A stretch of DNA of 10,058 bases from Verrucomicrobia subdivision 6 bacterium BACL9 MAG-120507-bin52 (GTDB lineage Bacteria; Verrucomicrobiota; Verrucomicrobiia; Methylacidiphilales; Verrucolacustridaceae): assembly GCA_001438005.1 (NCBI GenBank), contig LIBO01000022.1, positions 1-10,058 on the forward strand. The letters are read 5' to 3'. Both the position numbers and the translations under genes were made by a program. The notes under the pieces were generated by a model. That model made no database searches and was not told the origin of the DNA. It worked only from the letters and a program-made list of their open reading frames with translations. The first letter of the stretch is position 1. Every line of letters starts with the position of its first letter. Below are positions 7,463-10,058 of the stretch, in pieces.

Positions 7463-8848
7463 GTGGCCGTGCTGATACGCAACGGCGAGATTATCAACGC
7501 CGATTCCAGGTTTCATGCGGATATCCTGGTCGAGGGTGAAATCATCTCCCGCATTGGAAAAGATATTGAGGCTCCCGCTGGGGCAACCGTGATTGATGCC
7601 AAGGGAAAATATGTTTTCCCAGGATTCATCGATCCGCACGTCCATATCCATCTTCCTTTCATGGGAACCTTAACCAAGGACACCTATGAGACTGCGAGTA
7701 TTGCCGCGCTGGCGGGCGGAACCACGACACTGATCGAGATGATCTGTCCCTCGCGGGCGGACGATCCTTGGGCGTCGTACGAGCTATGGCGTAGCAAGGC
7801 GGAGGGGAAGAGTGCATGTGATTTTACGTTCCACATGGGGGTGACAAGGTTTGACGGAAAAACCGCGGATCAGCTGAAAAAAATCGTCTCCGTCGGTGTA
7901 GCCAGCTTCAAGGTATTCCTCGCCTACAAAGGGGCGTTTGGGGTGACCGACGAGGAGCTTTATCAAACTCTCAAGTTAGGTCGGCAGTTGGGGGTGATCA
8001 CCACCGCACACTGCGAGAATCCTGAATTGGTTGCGGTTCTACAGCAAGAGCTGGTCGCCTCAGGAAAAACAGGGCCAGAATTTCACCATGAAAGCCGGCC
8101 TCCATTGGTGGAGGCAGAGGGCGTGCATCATTTGATGACATTTGCGGAGATGACTGGGGCGCACGTCTATGTGGTTCATCTCAGCTGTGAAGAGGCCCTC
8201 CGAGAGGCCACTCGAGCGCGGGAACGTGGGGTGAAAGCTTGGGTCGAAACACTCATTCAGTATCTGGTCACGGACAAGACCTTTGCGGAACGCCCAAATT
8301 TCGAGGGGGCGAAATTCGTGATGTCCCCTCCTTTGCGGGATAAAAAAAACCAGCCCATTTTATGGAACGGATTACAACAGGGATTCATCCACACGTTGGC
8401 CACCGACCATGCTCCCTTTGATTTTAAGGGACAAAAGGAGATGGGGCGATCCGACTTTACCAAAATTCCAAATGGAATCCCTTCGTTGGAAGACCGGGTG
8501 ACATTGTTGTATACCCACGGGGTAAAGACTGGAAAATTGGATCTACAACGCTTCGTTGAGGTGGCCAGTACTGGGGCGGCTCGTCTCTTCGGTCTGCATC
8601 CTCGCAAAGGAACGATTGGAGTCGGGGCGGATGCGGATCTGGTGGTTTGGCATCCCGATGCTCCGGGAATGATCTCGGCAAAAACGCACCATATGAACAT
8701 CGACTACAGCGCCTTTGAGGGGTGGAAAACTATCGGCAAACCCGAGGTTGTGACCGTTCGAGGTGAAGTGGCTTTTCAGAGTGGTCAATTCCTCGGGAAA
8801 GTGGGGAGAGGAAAGTTTCTCGCACGGGAAGCTACGCACGGAGAATGA
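7463..8848 (+). CDS. pydB: Dihydropyrimidinase (D-hydantoinase family)
   Basis: The 461-residue cyclic amidohydrolase opens the dihydrouracil or dihydrothymine ring to N-carbamoyl-beta-amino acid, the second pathway step. The binuclear metal site is complete: His59 and His61 in DPHVHIHLPF, carboxylated Lys150 in ASFKVF, His183 in TAHCEN, His239 in VVHLS and Asp315 in ATDHAPF. Tyr155 (LAYKG), Ser288 (VMSPPLR) and Asn337 (IPNGIPSLEDR) match substrate-binding residues of dihydropyrimidinases, whereas allantoinases and dihydroorotases differ there. The GTG start has AAGGAG 7 bases upstream. The stop overlaps the prpB start as ATGA. Hydantoinase activity is possible as a side reaction, but the neighbouring preT, preA and pydC make pyrimidine breakdown the main role. 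Length is typical. Confidence 0.93.
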   Translation: MAVLIRNGEIINADSRFHADILVEGEIISRIGKDIEAPAGATVIDAKGKYVFPGFIDPHVHIHLPFMGTLTKDTYETASIAALAGGTTTLIEMICPSRADDPWASYELWRSKAEGKSACDFTFHMGVTRFDGKTADQLKKIVSVGVASFKVFLAYKGAFGVTDEELYQTLKLGRQLGVITTAHCENPELVAVLQQELVASGKTGPEFHHESRPPLVEAEGVHHLMTFAEMTGAHVYVVHLSCEEALREATRARERGVKAWVETLIQYLVTDKTFAERPNFEGAKFVMSPPLRDKKNQPILWNGLQQGFIHTLATDHAPFDFKGQKEMGRSDFTKIPNGIPSLEDRVTLLYTHGVKTGKLDLQRFVEVASTGAARLFGLHPRKGTIGVGADADLVVWHPDAPGMISAKTHHMNIDYSAFEGWKTIGKPEVVTVRGEVAFQSGQFLGKVGRGKFLAREATHGE

Positions 8849-9717
8849 GTGCAGGAAAAAGATTTTGCGAAGCGGTGCGACGGGAACGACCGTTACAGGT
8901 CGTTGGCGTTATTCACGCTTTCGCGGCCAAGTTGGCCGAGTCGGCTGGCTTTCGGGCCGTCTATGTTTCTGGAGCGGGGGTGGCAAATGCCGCCTTTGGA
9001 AAACCCGACCTTGGGTTAACCACCTTGGATCAAGTCGCGGAGGAGGTGCGACGAATCAGCTCCGTCACTCGACTGCCTGTTTTGGTGGATATTGACACTG
9101 GATGGGGAAGGGATCTTTTCTCTGGCCGAACGATGAAACTGATGCACCGAGCGGGAGCGGCCGCCGTACAGTTGGAGGATCAGGTGGACATGAAGAGGTG
9201 TGGGCACCGTCCGGGAAAACATCTGGTGCCCGTGGCGGATATGGTGAAGCGCATCAGGGCAGCCGTAAAATCGCGTCCGATTCGTGATATGGGGGTTATG
9301 GCTCGTACTGATGCCGCCGCGGTGGAGGGTTTGGATGCAGCCATGTACCGAGCCCAGCAGTATGTGCAGGCGGGTGCGGACATGATTTTTGCTGAGGCGC
9401 TAGGCTCGTTGTCCGCCTACAAAAAGTTTTGCCAAGCCGTCAAGGTTCCAGTGCTGGCGAACATGACGGAGTTCGGGAAAACGCCGATGTTGTCGGTGAA
9501 AGAGTTTCGGTCTGCCGGGGTGCGGCTTGTGTTGTACCCGCTGTCGGCTTTCCGAGCGATGAACTCTGCCGCACAGGAGGTGTATCAGGTCATCCGAAGT
9601 CAAGGCACCCAGAAGTCCTTATTAAAAAAGATGCAGACTCGGAAAGAGTTATATCGTCTTCTAGATTATCAGAAGGCGGAGCGAACGATGGACCGGCGTT
9701 TGGGTTCAAAAAGATAA
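8845..9717 (+). CDS. prpB: 2-methylisocitrate lyase
   Basis: The 290-residue enzyme of the isocitrate lyase/PEP mutase superfamily cleaves 2-methylisocitrate to pyruvate and succinate, the last step of the methylcitrate cycle for propionyl-CoA. Similarity to E. coli PrpB is evident throughout. Catalytic Cys119 sits in KRCGHRPGK; metal and substrate residues Asp55, Asp82, Asp84 (VDIDTGWG) and Glu111 (QLEDQ) are present; GVMARTDAAAVEGLDAA (150-166), NMTEFGKTP (206-214) and LYPLSAFRAMN (230-240) are PrpB family segments. Length matches PrpB (about 296) and not true isocitrate lyases (over 400). The start overlaps the pydB stop by 4 bases (ATGA), with GGAG very close upstream, so reinitiation by ribosomes leaving pydB is likely. 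Related oxaloacetate decarboxylases or PEP mutases are less likely given KRCGH and the neighbouring citrate-synthase-family gene. Confidence 0.92.
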   Translation: MSAGKRFCEAVRRERPLQVVGVIHAFAAKLAESAGFRAVYVSGAGVANAAFGKPDLGLTTLDQVAEEVRRISSVTRLPVLVDIDTGWGRDLFSGRTMKLMHRAGAAAVQLEDQVDMKRCGHRPGKHLVPVADMVKRIRAAVKSRPIRDMGVMARTDAAAVEGLDAAMYRAQQYVQAGADMIFAEALGSLSAYKKFCQAVKVPVLANMTEFGKTPMLSVKEFRSAGVRLVLYPLSAFRAMNSAAQEVYQVIRSQGTQKSLLKKMQTRKELYRLLDYQKAERTMDRRLGSKR

Positions 9718-9724
9718 AAGGAGG
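9716..9724 (+). promoter_or_regulatory. Strong Shine-Dalgarno site of prpC
   Basis: AAAAGGAGG spans the prpB stop and the short spacer and lies 5 bases before the ATG at 9730. It is the strongest ribosome-binding sequence in the window and fixes the start of prpC. Confidence 0.8.
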
Positions 9725-9729
9725 AAACT

Positions 9730-10058
9730 ATGAGTGAGTTTTCAAAAGGATTAGCGGGTATCGTGGCGGGGCAGACCGCCGTGGCAATTATTGATGAAAG
9801 TGAGAGTGGCGGAGGGTTGCAGTATCGGGGGTATCGGTTGGGTGAACTGGCCGAGAAATCGACCTTTGAGGAGGTGGCTTACCTTTTGATTCACGGTGCC
9901 TTGCCCAACACGGTTCAGCTGCATGAGTATAAAAGGAAACTAGTCTCGCTACGTAAATTGCCGACGGATCTGGTAGCAGTTTTGGAGAAGATTCCCGCCG
10001 AAACGCACCCGATGGATGTTCTGCGGACGGGTTGCTCGATGTTGGGCTGTCTTGAGCC
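9730..10058 (+). CDS. prpC: 2-methylcitrate synthase / citrate synthase family, 5' part
   Basis: This is the N-terminal 109 codons of a citrate-synthase-family protein, cut by the right edge. A 2-methylcitrate synthase condenses propionyl-CoA with oxaloacetate. Visible family features are GLAGIVAGQTAV near residues 7-18, LQYRGYRLGELAE, FEEVAYLLIHGALP and HPMDVLRTGCSMLGCLE. The HPMDVLRTG segment and spacing resemble PrpC of E. coli closely. The catalytic His and Asp residues lie beyond the window, so methylcitrate and citrate synthase cannot be separated by active-site residues; prpB 12 bases upstream makes methylcitrate synthase more likely. Many such enzymes accept both acetyl-CoA and propionyl-CoA. 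Confidence 0.82.
   Translation, partial: MSEFSKGLAGIVAGQTAVAIIDESESGGGLQYRGYRLGELAEKSTFEEVAYLLIHGALPNTVQLHEYKRKLVSLRKLPTDLVAVLEKIPAETHPMDVLRTGCSMLGCLE

Noticed and set aside
6637..7497. Open frame of 286 codons on the - strand
   Set aside because: It lies opposite mmsA and the start of pydB, whose motifs are unambiguous; its translation shows no recognisable domain and is a by-product of codon bias.
7463..8848. Allantoinase or dihydroorotase instead of dihydropyrimidinase
   Set aside because: The NGIP-x3-EDR segment, LAYKG tyrosine and gene context all match dihydropyrimidinases.
8845..9717. Isocitrate lyase of the glyoxylate shunt
   Set aside because: The protein is far too short for that enzyme and its segments match methylisocitrate lyase.
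1..10058. tRNA, rRNA, CRISPR array, insertion sequence or prophage genes
   Set aside because: Nothing resembling these was seen; coding sequence fills nearly the whole window with consistent metabolic genes.

Overview
The window is bacterial, densely coded and entirely on the + strand. It holds the 3' end of a formylglycine-generating enzyme gene (1-581). After it, from about 674 to the right edge, runs what looks like one catabolic operon of eight genes: a nitrilase-type beta-ureidopropionase (pydC), an NCS1-family transporter, the two subunits of bacterial dihydropyrimidine dehydrogenase (preT, preA), a CoA-acylating methylmalonate/malonate semialdehyde dehydrogenase (mmsA/iolA type), dihydropyrimidinase (pydB), 2-methylisocitrate lyase (prpB), and the start of a 2-methylcitrate synthase/citrate synthase gene (prpC), cut by the window edge.

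The genes form a nearly continuous reductive pyrimidine degradation route. The transporter would import the base. PreT/PreA reduce uracil or thymine to the 5,6-dihydro base, PydB opens the ring, and PydC releases CO2 and ammonia to leave beta-alanine (from uracil) or beta-aminoisobutyrate (from thymine). One transamination, for which there is no gene here, gives malonate semialdehyde or methylmalonate semialdehyde. MmsA converts these to acetyl-CoA or propionyl-CoA. PrpC and PrpB are two enzymes of the methylcitrate cycle, which turns propionyl-CoA into pyruvate and succinate. The inferred theme is therefore use of uracil and especially thymine as nitrogen and carbon source, with a dedicated propionyl-CoA outlet encoded in the same operon.

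Layout: from preT onward the genes overlap or nearly touch (preT/preA overlap 8 bp, preA/mmsA 8 bp, mmsA-pydB gap 4 bp, pydB/prpB overlap 4 bp, prpB-prpC gap 12 bp). The two larger gaps are 582-673, a G-rich leader before pydC, and 3065-3160, an AT-rich spacer between the transporter and preT that contains an imperfect hairpin and may hold an internal promoter. No regulator, RNA gene, mobile element, CRISPR array or convincing terminator was seen.

Organism: the sequence alone does not fix a taxon. The Cys-pair formylglycine-generating enzyme implies sulfatases elsewhere in the genome and fits an aerobic, sulfatase-using bacterium. Planctomycetota/Verrucomicrobiota-like lineages are a guess, not a demonstrated assignment.
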